Shown one piece after another: positions 25,450-33,982 of a stretch of 64,000 nt of DNA. This DNA is from an uncultured Clostridium sp. (GTDB lineage Bacteria > Bacillota > Clostridia > Lachnospirales > Lachnospiraceae). The first letter of the stretch is position 1. The number at the start of each line of letters is the position of its first letter. Below the pieces are notes generated by a model. It saw only the letters and a program-made list of their open reading frames with translations. It was not told where the DNA came from and made no database searches. The DNA lies in the NCBI GenBank assembly GCA_937885015.1, contig CALAAS010000008.1, forward strand, positions 1 to 64,000. Direction: 5' to 3'. Position numbers and translations under genes: made by a program.

Positions 25450-26577
25450 TCAGTAATTTCCCAAAATTTTCACATTCTGCGCTTCCCGCAGAATTCCGTA
25501 AAGGGCATTTTTCACGCCCGGATCCTCCAGATTGCCTTCGATATCCACAAAAAACCGATATTCCCAGTTTCTCTCCGGAATCGGGCGGGACTCGATCATC
25601 CGCATGTTCACATGATTGAAAATAAAGTTTCCGAGCATGTTATAAAGAGTTCCGCTCCGATGAGGCAGTTCAAAGCAGAGGCTCAGTTTATCGGCATGTT
25701 CCCGATAAATCCGTTCTCTGGAAAGAATCAGGAAACGTGTCGTATTGTCCTTTACGTTGTTGATCGGTCCCGCCAGTTTCTGAAGATCGTACAGTTCTGC
25801 TGCTGCCTCGCTGGCTACGGCCGCCTGAGTCCGCTCCGCGTCATCCCGCACTTTTCGGGCTGCCACTGCATTATTTTCCAAGCTCAGCTGCTGCCAGTCC
25901 CTGTGGCTGTTCAGAAATTCTGAACTCTGCATCAGCGCCTGAGGGTGAGCATACACCTTCCGGATATCCCCCAGAGCCGCCTCCTTCGTCCCCAAAAGGA
26001 AGTGGTGAACCGGAAGAAAAATCTCCGCCACAATTACATTGGCATACTTGGAAAGCAGATCGTAATTGTCCGTTACCGCTCCAGCGGACGAATTCTCAAT
26101 GGGGAGAACTCCAAAATCCGCACGGCCATCCCGAATTTCCACCATCAGATCCTCAAAATGACGCACCGGATAAAGATCCGCCTGGCTCCCAAAAAACTGC
26201 AGCGCCGCCGCATGGCCATACGCCCCCGGAAGTCCCTGAAATGCCACTCTTTTCCCAACTGTTTCAAGCTCCTGAATCCGCCGAAATCCCAGATCCAGAT
26301 CTGCCGATCTCCCGGCAATGGCCTGATACTGATATCGACGGCTCAGAGTCATCATCTGCAGAAACAGTTCCGCCACTGCCTGCTTATTAAATTCTCCATC
26401 TGCCATAGCCGTCAGGGTTTCTATCTTCTCCTTCTCCCGTCCGGCATCATAAACTGCCTTTCCCGTGGCAATCTTATATTCTGCCACCTCCCCGCAAAGG
26501 CGCATTCTTTCCTCAAATAGCTGTTCCATACGGGCGTCGATCTCATCCAAACGTCCCCTGATCTCCAGTAAGTCCAT
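25450..26577 (-). CDS. pheA: Bifunctional chorismate mutase / prephenate dehydratase
   Basis: 375 residues. Residues 1-85 are an AroQ chorismate mutase (LLEIRGRLDEIDARM), about 108-285 a prephenate dehydratase (VAFQGLPGAYGHAA, LPIENSSAGAV, and NTTRFLIL with the catalytic Thr), and about 295-375 an ACT domain with LPHRSGTLYNML and IESRPIP, which binds phenylalanine for feedback control. Converts chorismate to phenylpyruvate. It starts 9 bases after plsC. Confidence 0.95.
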   Translation of the reverse strand: MDLLEIRGRLDEIDARMEQLFEERMRLCGEVAEYKIATGKAVYDAGREKEKIETLTAMADGEFNKQAVAELFLQMMTLSRRYQYQAIAGRSADLDLGFRRIQELETVGKRVAFQGLPGAYGHAAALQFFGSQADLYPVRHFEDLMVEIRDGRADFGVLPIENSSAGAVTDNYDLLSKYANVIVAEIFLPVHHFLLGTKEAALGDIRKVYAHPQALMQSSEFLNSHRDWQQLSLENNAVAARKVRDDAERTQAAVASEAAAELYDLQKLAGPINNVKDNTTRFLILSRERIYREHADKLSLCFELPHRSGTLYNMLGNFIFNHVNMRMIESRPIPERNWEYRFFVDIEGNLEDPGVKNALYGILREAQNVKILGNY

Positions 26578-26586
26578 GCTTCCTTG

Positions 26587-27318
26587 TCAATTCTCCTTTT
26601 CCAGCATCTCAATAATGCGTTTTCTTGTATAAGCACCGGCAAATTTCCGCTCCTCCGGAGCCAGATCCTTCACGCGAAACGGTGTTCCAAACTCAATGAT
26701 TACATGACCGGGGCAAATTCTGGGAATATGCTTTTCAAACACATGGGCCGTTCCTTTGATCGCTACTGGAATCACAAGACAGCCAGATTTTTCTGCAATT
26801 TTCAAGCTTCCCTCTTTAAAGGGAAGAAGATCCGTCACCGATTCGTTCCTGTTACGAGTCCCCTCCGGAAAAATCCAGATGGATACACCGCGGCGCACCT
26901 TCTCAATCCCCTCTAAAATCGTCTTCAACCCCTCTTTAATATTCTTCCGGTCCAGAAACAGACAGTTTACATTGATCATCCAGTCGGACAGCAGCGGATA
27001 TCGCCGCATTTCTTTCTTGGCTACAAAACCCAGAAGTCCTGGCACAGTGGTATAACCCACCAGAATATCGAAATAGCTTCTGTGGTTTCCCACATACAGC
27101 ACAGGCTGATCCCCCGGGATATTTTCCATCCCCTTCACCGTGACTGTCACACCTGCAATCCGCAAAATTTTGCGGAACATTTTTCTTACAATGCGAAGGC
27201 TTTCCTCCTCCATGGCCGCCTGATCCGTCTTTCCCAGGCGCTTCAACCGATACAGCGTTCCCGATGAAAAAATCAGAAATCCAATTACCAGTCCTGCAAT
27301 TACGATTACGCGAAACAT
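26587..27318 (-). CDS. plsC: 1-acyl-sn-glycerol-3-phosphate acyltransferase
   Basis: 243 residues. Membrane-associated acyltransferase making phosphatidic acid. One N-terminal membrane segment (about 1-20), the catalytic NHRSYFD (HX4D) near residue 77 and FPEGTRNR near 150 are the PlsC signatures. RBS GAGGTGAC precedes the ATG. It lies between cardiolipin synthase and pheA on the same strand, so phospholipid genes are grouped here. Confidence 0.94.
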   Translation of the reverse strand: MFRVIVIAGLVIGFLIFSSGTLYRLKRLGKTDQAAMEEESLRIVRKMFRKILRIAGVTVTVKGMENIPGDQPVLYVGNHRSYFDILVGYTTVPGLLGFVAKKEMRRYPLLSDWMINVNCLFLDRKNIKEGLKTILEGIEKVRRGVSIWIFPEGTRNRNESVTDLLPFKEGSLKIAEKSGCLVIPVAIKGTAHVFEKHIPRICPGHVIIEFGTPFRVKDLAPEERKFAGAYTRKRIIEMLEKEN

Positions 27319-27368
27319 GTTGTCACCTCATTTTGCCCTTCTCTTACCTGTATTTTTTCATTTTTCAG

Positions 27369-27414
27369 GTAACAGTTCAGGACGGCCCATTTCCCCGCCG
27401 TCCTGAACTGCTAC
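27369..27414 (+). terminator. Strong hairpin upstream of plsC, T-run on the plus strand
   Basis: Arms of 18 bases with one mismatch, core CAGTTCAGGACGGC / GCCGTCCTGAACTG. On the plus strand CGTTTTATTAT follows; on the minus strand the flanks are A-rich. No plus-strand gene precedes it, so it may stop antisense transcription or structure the leader between cls and plsC. Confidence 0.55.
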
Positions 27415-27537
27415 CGTTTTATTATATAAAAAGAGGCCGTCTTTTACAAGAGTGAATTCCCCCTGATCAGGACGGCCATTTTCGGCTCTGTTTCTCCGAA
27501 GACAGCCTTCCTACCGGCCGCCTCCGCCCACAGCTTC

Positions 27538-29034
27538 CTACAAAAGCGGCGACAACAGGCGGCAGCATTGCTCCCGGAAACGGACTGCCAGTCCACGCCG
27601 CATATATTCCTCCTGGGTAATCTCATGACACCGCGACAGATCCCGCAAAAATTCCCGCTCCAGACGTTCTGTTGTCGCTTCATCATAAATGACCGCATTG
27701 ACTTCGAAATTCAGCTGAAAACTTCGGATGTCCATATTGGCCGTACCATAGCAGCTGACACACCCGTCTACCGTAATACCCTTGGCGTGGAGAAACCCGT
27801 TTTCATAAGTATAGCACCGGGCACCGGCCTGCAGCAGATCACCCACATATGAATAGCTGGCCCAGTACACAAACGGATGATCCGGCTTACAGGGAATCAT
27901 GATCCGCACATCCACACCGGAACGGGCAGCAATCTGAAGCGCCGACAGCACCGCATCGTCCGGCACAAAATAAGGCGTCTGCACATAGATATGATGTCTG
28001 GCTTTGTGAAACAGCTCCAGATAATTATCCCGGATCTGACGGGCATTGGTATCTGGCCCGCTGGATATAATCTGCACCCCGACCGGGTCGCAGACCTTTC
28101 CCCCATAAAAATCCGATCTCCGCTGACAGAAATACTGTTCCTGAAGAAACAGATTTTCTCCGGCTGCATAGTTCCAGTCCTGCGCAAATCGAATCTGCAG
28201 TCCCATTACCGCCTCTCCGAAAATTTTCAGATGCGTATCACGCCAGTAGCCAAATTTCGGATCTTTGGAAATATATTCTTTTCCAATATTGAAGCCACCC
28301 ACATAACCCACGCAGCCATCAATCACTACAATCTTTCTGTGGTTCCTATAATTGACACGCAAATTCAGGCGCCCAAGAAACGGCGGAAAAAAGACTGCTG
28401 TCCGGATTCCCTCTTCCTCCAGCTCTCTCCACTGCCGCCCCGGCATGAAACGCCCGCCCATTCCATCATATAAAATACGGATTTCCACGCCTTCCCGCGC
28501 TTTGGCCTTTAAAATCGGAACCAGAGACTGAAACACCTCGTCATTTTTTATAATGTAATACTGAATATGAATATAATGACGTGCTCTCTTTAATTCCCGT
28601 CGAAGATCCTCAAATTTCTTCTCCCCATCTGTCAAAATCTCCACCCGGTTATTCATCGTCAGAACGGAACCGGATACTGCCAGATTGTATAGAACCAGAT
28701 CTGAATAATTTCCAGCCAGAGTTCCCACCAGTTCCATATCCCGGCTTTTGATAAAATCTTCCTGATTCCGCGCAGACTGACGAAGGCTGTCTTCCACCTC
28801 TTTAATCCGGAACATTTTGCTTTTTCTGAAGTCCTGCTCCAGCAGAAGGTACAAAAGAAAACCAAATACCGGTATAAAATACAAAGCCAGCAGCCAGGTC
28901 CAGACGGCTCTGGGATCCCGCCTGCGAAAAAATACAATTACCACTGACAAAATCAGATTTACCGGTAAAAGGTTCCGCATCAGAAAATTCCAGACTTCCT
29001 GAAGAACCTCCGTTGCCTGAATCATAAATTCCAT
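27538..29034 (-). CDS. cls: Cardiolipin synthase
   Basis: 498 residues. Two N-terminal membrane segments (about 12-32 and 42-65) followed by two phospholipase-D HKD motifs: NHRKIVVID with GFNIGKEY near 235, and FLHAKGITVDG with GTANMD near 415. Condenses two phosphatidylglycerols to cardiolipin. RBS AGGAAGAG precedes the ATG. It follows the DUF4250 gene closely. Confidence 0.95.
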   Translation of the reverse strand: MEFMIQATEVLQEVWNFLMRNLLPVNLILSVVIVFFRRRDPRAVWTWLLALYFIPVFGFLLYLLLEQDFRKSKMFRIKEVEDSLRQSARNQEDFIKSRDMELVGTLAGNYSDLVLYNLAVSGSVLTMNNRVEILTDGEKKFEDLRRELKRARHYIHIQYYIIKNDEVFQSLVPILKAKAREGVEIRILYDGMGGRFMPGRQWRELEEEGIRTAVFFPPFLGRLNLRVNYRNHRKIVVIDGCVGYVGGFNIGKEYISKDPKFGYWRDTHLKIFGEAVMGLQIRFAQDWNYAAGENLFLQEQYFCQRRSDFYGGKVCDPVGVQIISSGPDTNARQIRDNYLELFHKARHHIYVQTPYFVPDDAVLSALQIAARSGVDVRIMIPCKPDHPFVYWASYSYVGDLLQAGARCYTYENGFLHAKGITVDGCVSCYGTANMDIRSFQLNFEVNAVIYDEATTERLEREFLRDLSRCHEITQEEYMRRGLAVRFREQCCRLLSPLL

Positions 29035-29051
29035 GTCTCTTCCTCGCGTTT

Positions 29052-29237
29052 CTATCGAAACTGATTGTTCTCTCTGTCGTAAATAAATCCCACCGCTTCC
29101 AGGCGCTTTTGAAGCTCCGCCTCTTCTATCCCGAAATCCTCACAAAACGCCTCCAGGCTGACATAGCCATCCCGCAGTTTCGTATTGACAAAACTCAGGC
29201 AGATCATTGGGTCCGCCGGTATTTTTCTTTCTCCCAT
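29052..29237 (-). CDS. DUF4250 small protein
   Basis: 61 residues, starting with the conserved IPADPMICLSFVNTKLRD and ending NNQFR. The family is small, cytoplasmic and of unknown function, found in Firmicutes. RBS GAGGAG precedes the ATG. It sits 2 bases after the preceding small gene, so both are co-translated. Confidence 0.85.
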   Translation of the reverse strand: MGERKIPADPMICLSFVNTKLRDGYVSLEAFCEDFGIEEAELQKRLEAVGFIYDRENNQFR

Positions 29238-29239
29238 CT

Positions 29240-29476
29240 CTACTCCTCCTCAAAGGTCACGGTTACATAATATCCCCTGTCATTCTCCTCGATATCCTTT
29301 ACCACGCCGTGATCTGACTTCAGACGATCATTTAATTTAAATAGTCCGGACATAGCCACCGCCGGTTCGATCATATAATTTACGTTAAAGGGCGTTACAG
29401 ACTCTGTAATCTCCACCGTCTGTCCCACCTCCACAAGGCCCGGACGCTCCATCTTAAATACCACATCCCGTCCCAA
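29240..29476 (-). CDS. Conserved small protein of unknown function
   Basis: 78 residues, mostly beta-strand-like, containing VEVGQTVEITESV and GVVKDIEENDRGYYVTVTF. No membrane segment or signal. I do not know a function. The TTG start is preceded by GGGGGAG. Close packing with DUF4250 downstream and dinB upstream supports a real gene. Confidence 0.7.
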   Translation of the reverse strand: MGRDVVFKMERPGLVEVGQTVEITESVTPFNVNYMIEPAVAMSGLFKLNDRLKSDHGVVKDIEENDRGYYVTVTFEEE

Positions 29477-29521
29477 AAAATCTCCCCCTTCTTCCGCGTT
29501 TCATTCCAGCTCTTTCATTTG

Positions 29522-30838
29522 TCATTCCAGTTCTTCGGGGTATTCCCTTCCCCGGTTTTCTCCGAACTTCTTCTCCGGCTTCCTCTCCAATTCTCGCCGC
29601 TCGCGAATCAGACGGCCGGACATATGTTCTACATTCTCCCCGTCCTTCCCCGGTTTACTTAAAAACGCAGCCCGCTTGATGGAATCCACGCCAAACCGCC
29701 CGCGAATCTGATCCACCGCTCTGTCAAGCCGCTCCAGCTTCTCATAATCAGTTCCGTCAAAAATACTGATCTGGCGGCTCTGCTCCTCCCGGATTTTACC
29801 CGTACTGACTCCAAGAAGGCGCAGTGCCTCCCCCTCCCAAAGTTCGTTGAACAGCCTGCAGGATGCCTGATAAAGTTCTTCCGTAATATTCGTAGGCGCT
29901 CCCAGAGCCATCTGATGAACCCGGCTTTTCAATTCTGTATTTTTCAGTGTAACTGCTACTGTCTCTGCTCTTACACCATGGTTCCGCAGTCTGGCTCCCA
30001 CTGTCTCGCACAGGGACAGAAGCACCAGCCTGGCTGTTTCACTGTCCGTCACATCAAAGGCCACCGTCGTGCTGTTCCCATATCCTTTGGCATCCGGCTG
30101 TTCCGATTCCACCAGTGCCGATGCCTTTCCATTGGCAAAATCCCAAATCACCTCTCCATGACGTCCAAGATGGCTAACCATCAATCGTCGATCCATCCGG
30201 GCCAGTTCTCCGATGGTTCGAATTCCCATATCCGCCAGTCTCCGCTCTGTGGCCCGCCCCACAAAAAACAGTTCTCCCACCGGAAGCGGCCACATCTTAT
30301 CTGCAATCTCATCTGGAAATAACGTATGCACCAGATTTGGTTTTTTAAAATCCGACGCCATCTTGGCCAGAAGACGGTTGGTGGAAATCCCAATATTTAC
30401 CGTAAATCCCAATTCCTGCCAAATACGTTCCCGGATCGTATTAGCCGCCTCAACCGGCGGCCCATAAAGCCGCTCCATCCCGCTCATATCCACAAATGCT
30501 TCATCAATGCTATAAGGTTCTACCTCCGGAGAATATTCCCGCAGAATCGCCATGAAAGCATCCGAAAAACGACGGTAAAGACCATAGCGGGCCGGCACCA
30601 GCAAAAGCTGCGGGCATTTTTTCCTGGCCTCCAGTATGGACTCTCCCGTCCGTACCCCGAATGCTTTTGCCCCCATGGATTTGGCCAAAATAATTCCGCG
30701 CCGCTTGCTGCTGTCTCCGCCCACTGCGCAGACCAGTTTTCGCAGGTCCTCGGTCTCTCCCAACTCCCGCAGGCGGTATACCGCCTCCCAGGAAAGAAAC
30801 GCACTGTTCACATCCACGTGAAAAATGACTGGTTCCAC
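29522..30838 (-). CDS. dinB: DNA polymerase IV (Y family)
   Basis: About 438 residues. Error-prone translesion polymerase. Catalytic Asp in FHVDVNSAFLSWE at the N-terminus and YSIDEAFVDMSG near residue 110; helix-hairpin-helix region MGIRTIGELAR near 225; little-finger domain after it. The GTG at 30838 (giving MEPVIFHVD) is chosen because AAGGTGG lies 9 bases upstream; a GTG at 30862 would start before it. A long charged C-terminal tail has no clear beta-clamp motif. It heads the run with the two small genes and cls. Confidence 0.93.
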   Translation of the reverse strand: MEPVIFHVDVNSAFLSWEAVYRLRELGETEDLRKLVCAVGGDSSKRRGIILAKSMGAKAFGVRTGESILEARKKCPQLLLVPARYGLYRRFSDAFMAILREYSPEVEPYSIDEAFVDMSGMERLYGPPVEAANTIRERIWQELGFTVNIGISTNRLLAKMASDFKKPNLVHTLFPDEIADKMWPLPVGELFFVGRATERRLADMGIRTIGELARMDRRLMVSHLGRHGEVIWDFANGKASALVESEQPDAKGYGNSTTVAFDVTDSETARLVLLSLCETVGARLRNHGVRAETVAVTLKNTELKSRVHQMALGAPTNITEELYQASCRLFNELWEGEALRLLGVSTGKIREEQSRQISIFDGTDYEKLERLDRAVDQIRGRFGVDSIKRAAFLSKPGKDGENVEHMSGRLIRERRELERKPEKKFGENRGREYPEELE

Positions 30839-30894
30839 ACTTTCCCACCACCTTCTATACACACTTGCCAGTATAGTTCAGATGGAAAAAATAA

Positions 30895-31917
30895 TCAATC
30901 ATTTTGCTCCTCCAGGATCTGTTTTGCCGCCTTTCTAAGCCTTATGGCCCCCCAGACGGCAAGTCCCAGAAATAACAGGCCAATACTGACAGTAATTCCC
31001 CTTTTTATCCACTGCTGCCAGGCCGGACTCCCGGCCTTTTCAGCCACTTCCAAATCATCCGGAGCGCCCCGGCCCGGATGGGGCGGAGTAGCGGCTTCAA
31101 CGGACTCTTCCTCCTTCTCGCTCGGTATTTCTCTGTATATCGCTGCAATCTGATACTGACTGTAATTCGGCAGTGCAGCAGCCCCTTCATAGACCGCCCG
31201 GCAGTCCCAGACACGAATCAGAGCCGTAACTTTTGCATCGCGGCACCGATTCCCCGCTTTTTCATATGCCATCCCTGCCCACTCCCAGTCCTCAATATGC
31301 ACCTCTTCTGGCGAAAGACCAGCGGCACTTAAAATCTCCTCCTCACAGTTTTCCAGAGGCGGACGTTCATCTTCATGAAAGACCAGCCGTTCCCCCAGAC
31401 GGTACCGGTCTGCGCCATACACATGAAAGGTAACGGTAAACGTCTGGCCCCCCAGCCACCGCTCCCGCTCATACTTCGCCTCCTTCAAAGGAAGTCTTGC
31501 CACAACTGTCTGGCCACTGATATCATCCTGCACCTCCATTTCAGCCGTTTCGGGAATCTCCTGCCCCCGTCTGACCTCTGGATAAAGAATCTCACCAGAT
31601 ACAGTTTCCCGACGCCCGGTAACAGGCTTTTCCAGGTACTCCGCCTTCTCCAGGCGATATCTTTTTCCCGCCTCATCTTCAAATTCTCCCGGCGGCTGCG
31701 GAACCTCCTCCCGACTGTCATACACGGCGGAATACCGTGTAATCTGCTGGAGGTTCTCCAGTTCTTCCCTCCCATGCACAGCCGCCGGTGCGGCCTGGAT
31801 ATTCCACGGTCCAGGCGTCTGCCCGATACATCCCCAAACCAGGGCCGCCGCCAGAACCGCCGCCTTTATCTTCCGCATTTTTTCTCTCTTTCTTCCCCTT
31901 CTTTTCATGATTTTCAT
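30895..31917 (-). CDS. Exported single-span protein of unknown function
   Basis: About 340 residues. A basic N-terminus leads into a hydrophobic signal segment (AAVLAAALVWGCIG). The middle is extracytoplasmic and rich in Glu/Arg with no family I recognise. A single transmembrane segment lies near the C-terminus (ITVSIGLLFLGLAVWGAI) followed by a short basic tail, so it is a membrane-anchored surface protein. The ATG at 31917 follows AGGCGG; ATG 31878 is an alternative. Confidence 0.6.
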   Translation of the reverse strand: MKIMKRRGRKREKMRKIKAAVLAAALVWGCIGQTPGPWNIQAAPAAVHGREELENLQQITRYSAVYDSREEVPQPPGEFEDEAGKRYRLEKAEYLEKPVTGRRETVSGEILYPEVRRGQEIPETAEMEVQDDISGQTVVARLPLKEAKYERERWLGGQTFTVTFHVYGADRYRLGERLVFHEDERPPLENCEEEILSAAGLSPEEVHIEDWEWAGMAYEKAGNRCRDAKVTALIRVWDCRAVYEGAAALPNYSQYQIAAIYREIPSEKEEESVEAATPPHPGRGAPDDLEVAEKAGSPAWQQWIKRGITVSIGLLFLGLAVWGAIRLRKAAKQILEEQND

Positions 31918-32377
31918 ACAGCCCGCCTTTCTGCCAGTCTCCGGCACAGGTTTCCTGCCATCCAAACAGCATTCTTCCATAGGCGCGCTCCAGACTCCCG
32001 TATTCTTGTCTCATCCTCCCCAGTCCTTCCTCCCATTTACCTGCATAACCCCTGCTTTTCCTTTGCATGCAATATGAGCCAGAACTTCTGCCGCCACATA
32101 AACGTGCGCAGACCGCTGGCATGGATCATGATAAAACGGCCTCAAAGCCGACAAATCATTATATGATATGAATTTTTATATTATTCCGGGTTTCTTCTGC
32201 GAACCGCAGCGAACCGTTTTAGAATGCCGTCCAGAACAGGACATGAAATATATGGTTTCAATGCTTTTATTATACTCCCGCAAACTGGAAAATGCAACGG
32301 TACATTGAACCTCTTCATTTATAACTGTTATACAAAAATTCCAATATTCCAGCAGTCTCCCAGATGGGCAAAATGGC
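31918..32377. other. Intergenic region before the 2-hydroxyacid dehydrogenase
   Basis: About 460 bases between divergent genes. A TATAAT-like box near 32158-32163 on the minus strand could serve the exported protein gene. A weak minus-strand reading frame spans about 31880-32122 but overlaps the next gene's start and has no supporting RBS. A small hairpin CTGCG/CGCAG lies near 32196. Confidence 0.4.
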
Positions 32378-32406
32378 TTGACTCACTGACGCTTGTAGGG
32401 TATACT
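32378..32406 (+). promoter_or_regulatory. Promoter of the 2-hydroxyacid dehydrogenase gene
   Basis: TTGACT (32378-32383), 17-base spacer, TATACT (32401-32406). Close to consensus; together with a strong RBS and regular codon use it predicts high expression. Confidence 0.75.
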
Positions 32407-32448
32407 TTTTATCAGAAACTATTACATATTAGAGCGGAGGAATTCAAT

Positions 32449-33396
32449 ATGAAATGTCTGATTATTGACAGAGTGTATGCTGGAATCGCCGAAGAGCTCG
32501 GCAAACACATGGAAGTGAAGACCGCAGATAACCTGCCGTCCACCAAAGAGCAGCTGATCGCTGAGATCGGGGATGTAGATGTTCTGATCATGCGTGTAGA
32601 TCCGAAGATCGACAAAGAGATCCTGGATGCTGCGAAAAACCTGAAAGTGATCGGTGTTTGCTCCGTTGGTCTGAACCACATCGATATGGAGTATGCCAAG
32701 GAAAAAGGAATCCAGATTTTCAACGCACCTGGCCTCAATGCCAATGCTGTTGCAGAGCTGACCATCTCCAAGATGCTGGACATCTCCCGCGGAACTTTTA
32801 CGGCAAACTACGACGTAAAAGTAAAGCACGAGTGGAACAAATATAAATTCGAAGGCCGCGAACTTCGCGGAAAAACACTTGGTGTTATGGGTTTTGGCCG
32901 TATCGGTAAACGTGTTGGCGAACTGGGACGTGCATTCGGCATGACCATCGTTGCTTACGATCCCTTCCTGAAACCGGAAGATTTTGAAAAAGAGAACGCA
33001 ACCGGCATGTCTGTAGACGAACTGTTAAAGGTTTCCGATTTCGTTTCCATCCATGTACCGCTGACACCCGAGACAAAGAACCTGTTCAATGCAGAGTCCA
33101 TCGCTGAGATGAAGGATGATGCCGTTGTTCTGAACATGAGCCGCGGCGGTATCGTAAACGAGAAGGATATGTACGAAGCTCTGAAGGCTGGCAAGATTGG
33201 CGGTTATGCTGCTGACGTTATGGAGAACGAGCTGGCTGGAAGCGGTCTGACCGGCGATGATACGTTTGCAAGTCCGCTGTTCGAGTGCGACAACTTCATC
33301 ATCTCCCCACATATCGGAGCTCAGTCTGTTGACGCCTCCAAAGACATCGGCCTTCACATTATCTCCAAGGTAAAAGAGGCTCTTTCTCTGGCATAA
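32449..33396 (+). CDS. D-isomer-specific 2-hydroxyacid dehydrogenase (phosphoglycerate dehydrogenase-like)
   Basis: 315 residues. NAD-dependent oxidoreductase fold with the Rossmann loop GFGRIGKRVGELG near 147 and an Asp at the end of the next strand (VAYDPF), which favours NAD. Catalytic Arg in NMSRGGIVNE, Glu in DVMENELAG and His in ISPHIGAQS are in place. No C-terminal ACT domain, so it is the short form. It could act on 3-phosphoglycerate, hydroxypyruvate or another 2-hydroxyacid; no serine or other pathway gene is adjacent. RBS GCGGAGGA precedes ATG 32449; the 75-residue upstream extension precedes the promoter and is not used. Confidence 0.9.
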   Translation: MKCLIIDRVYAGIAEELGKHMEVKTADNLPSTKEQLIAEIGDVDVLIMRVDPKIDKEILDAAKNLKVIGVCSVGLNHIDMEYAKEKGIQIFNAPGLNANAVAELTISKMLDISRGTFTANYDVKVKHEWNKYKFEGRELRGKTLGVMGFGRIGKRVGELGRAFGMTIVAYDPFLKPEDFEKENATGMSVDELLKVSDFVSIHVPLTPETKNLFNAESIAEMKDDAVVLNMSRGGIVNEKDMYEALKAGKIGGYAADVMENELAGSGLTGDDTFASPLFECDNFIISPHIGAQSVDASKDIGLHIISKVKEALSLA

Positions 33397-33421
33397 AAAG
33401 CTCCTTATTGCACGACATTTT

Positions 33422-33450
33422 ATTTCATAGGACGCATTTTCCTATGAAAT
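33422..33450. repeat. CATAGGA hairpin, second copy of the family
   Basis: Arms ATTTCATAGGA / TCCTATGAAAT with a 7-base loop, 25 bases after the dehydrogenase stop codon. Related in core and layout to the hairpin at 3542-3582. Confidence 0.7.
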
Positions 33451-33458
33451 TAAAGAAA

Positions 33459-33490
33459 CAGGAGGCGGCGCAAACCGTCTCCTGTTTTTT
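33459..33490 (+). terminator. Terminator of the dehydrogenase gene
   Basis: Stem CAGGAGGCGG / CCGTCTCCTG with one mismatch, followed by TTTTTTAG. On the minus strand the hairpin is followed by TTTCTTTAATTT, so it may also end the converging cobalamin-riboswitch operon. Confidence 0.85.
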
Positions 33491-33497
33491 AGTTGTC

Positions 33498-33926
33498 TCA
33501 CTGAAAGACAACGGGTTTTTCAATAAATTCCGTTTTTACAACCACGTACGGATAAGAGGTATCCTCTCCTGCCGCATCTGCCCGCTCTGGCCCCTGCAGT
33601 TCCGTTTTTATTACAATAGAATTCTCCGTCAGATACAATTCCGGCACAGAAATACTATACCCTCCGCCTTCCTGTTGCCCATATCCCACGGCTATGTAAA
33701 GCTCCTGGCCGCTCTCATACGTCAGCCGGAAAGGATCCTGCTGTTTTTTGTCGATCATTTCCTGCAACTGCGCCGGAATCCCATCAGGTCCCTCCACAGT
33801 AAACGCGAGATCCCTCTCTTTCTCCTCTGCCTTCGACCTTCCTCCACAGGCTGCCGCACAAAGAACAAGCAGCAGGCAGGCTGCCGCCGTCACAATTCGT
33901 CTCCACCGGATGGAAATACCCTTCAT
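33498..33926 (-). CDS. PrcB-like lipoprotein
   Basis: 142 residues. Lipoprotein signal with lipobox LCAAAC (Cys about residue 27). The rest resembles the PrcB C-terminal domain: a Gln/Gly-rich stretch YGQQEGGGYSISV and an end YPYVVVKTEF with PVVF. PrcB partners a surface protease in spirochaetes; other members are of unknown role. It lies 56 bases after the FecE-type ATPase on the same strand and is probably the last gene of the riboswitch operon. Confidence 0.7.
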   Translation of the reverse strand: MKGISIRWRRIVTAAACLLLVLCAAACGGRSKAEEKERDLAFTVEGPDGIPAQLQEMIDKKQQDPFRLTYESGQELYIAVGYGQQEGGGYSISVPELYLTENSIVIKTELQGPERADAAGEDTSYPYVVVKTEFIEKPVVFQ

Positions 33927-33982
33927 AAATAAGCTCCCTGCTCCATTTGATCACTTCCATATGTATTCAGAAAGCCAAAGGA

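Noticed and set aside
31718..32122. Minus-strand frame overlapping the exported protein's start
   Set aside because: Overlaps the signal-peptide gene in another frame, lacks RBS and has compositionally odd Gly/Lys-rich sequence.
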